The notes under the pieces are model-generated. The model did not search any database and was not told the origin of the DNA. It was given only the letters and a program-made list of their open reading frames with translations. Positions 6,183 through 6,444 of a stretch of 6,444 nucleotides of DNA are shown one piece after another. Made by a program: the position numbers and the translations under genes. Within the stretch, counting starts at the first letter, position 1. Every line of letters starts with the position of its first letter. The stretch lies in NCBI GenBank assembly GCA_001795315.1, contig MGOH01000034.1, positions 1-6,444 of the forward strand, read 5' to 3'. The DNA is from Chloroflexi bacterium RBG_19FT_COMBO_48_23 (GTDB lineage Bacteria > Chloroflexota > Dehalococcoidia > GIF9 > UBA5620).

Positions 6183-6444
6183 ATGGCTAAAATCTATTAT
6201 GAGAAGGATGCTAAGTTAGACTTACTCAAGGGCAAGAGAATTGGCATTGTTGGTTTTGGTAGTCAGGGGCATGCTCATGCCCAGAACTTGAGAGATAGCG
6301 GCTGTCAGGTAATTGTCGCTGAAGCCAAAGGTACTGATGGTTGGAAGAATGCCAAAAAGGCTGGCTTCAAGGTGACAGATGCTGCCGTAGTAGCCAAAGA
6401 AGCGGACATAATTGTTATGCTTGTCCCGGATACTCTACAGTCGA
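6183..6444 (+). CDS. ilvC: Ketol-acid reductoisomerase, N-terminal part, 3' end outside window
   Basis: The enzyme isomerises and reduces acetolactate or acetohydroxybutyrate to the dihydroxy acids that IlvD uses. Only the first 87 codons are present, cut by the right edge. They open with AKIYYEKDAKLDLLKGK and the Rossmann glycine motif GFGSQGHAHAQNLRDSG (24-40), followed by VTDAAVVAKEADIIVMLVPD (63-82), all typical of class I KARI. The loop after the second strand reads AEAKGTDGW (46-54). Common NADPH forms have GLRxGSxSW here, so the usual Arg is Ala48, the Ser-Ser pair is Thr51/Gly53, and Glu47 takes the place of Leu. By general Rossmann-fold logic this points to weaker NADPH preference and possible NADH use; that is inference. 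The metal-binding and catalytic C-terminal domain is not visible. Confidence 0.96.
   Translation, partial: MAKIYYEKDAKLDLLKGKRIGIVGFGSQGHAHAQNLRDSGCQVIVAEAKGTDGWKNAKKAGFKVTDAAVVAKEADIIVMLVPDTLQS

Overview
The window is a compact, single-strand stretch of a bacterial chromosome. Seven genes all read on the + strand, the longest gap is 86 bases, and no mobile elements, RNA genes or CRISPR repeats are visible. Base composition looks balanced. Several starts are non-ATG (GTG for rpiB, TTG for ilvD and ilvN), and most have good Shine-Dalgarno sequences. The gene order (tsaC/ywlC, rpiB, ilvD, ilvB, ilvN, ilvC) and the anaerobe-style IlvD suggest an anaerobic bacterium. My best guess is Chloroflexota of the Dehalococcoidia type, but this is inference from gene order and protein style, not a database match.

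Left part (2-2034). The first gene is open at the left edge and encodes a membrane-anchored or exported alpha/beta-hydrolase-like protein of unknown substrate. Next come a single-domain YrdC/Sua5 enzyme for the t6A tRNA modification and ribose-5-phosphate isomerase B. These two overlap by 23 bases, so they are probably translationally coupled.

Middle gap (2035-2120). This 86-base gap carries the best promoter candidate in the window: a perfect TTGACA, a 17-base spacer and an extended -10. A small inverted repeat lies across the spacer and -10. The predicted transcript start lies downstream of the first in-frame ATG, which supports the TTG at 2121, preceded by AAGGAG, as the real ilvD start.

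Right part (2121-6444). This is a branched-chain amino acid operon. IlvB and IlvN form acetohydroxyacid synthase, making acetolactate or acetohydroxybutyrate. IlvC (cut at the right edge) reduces and isomerises these products. IlvD dehydrates the diols to the 2-keto acids that precede valine, leucine and isoleucine. Gaps within the operon are 9, 34 and 59 bases, with no terminator visible.

I found no undescribed multi-gene system. The points most worth checking are the IlvC cofactor loop, which has an acidic residue where NAD-type Rossmann folds carry one and lacks the usual Arg; a 13-codon mini-ORF bridging ilvB and ilvN; the promoter/inverted-repeat region before ilvD; a natural Ala at the herbicide-site proline of IlvB; and the unassigned hydrolase at the left edge.
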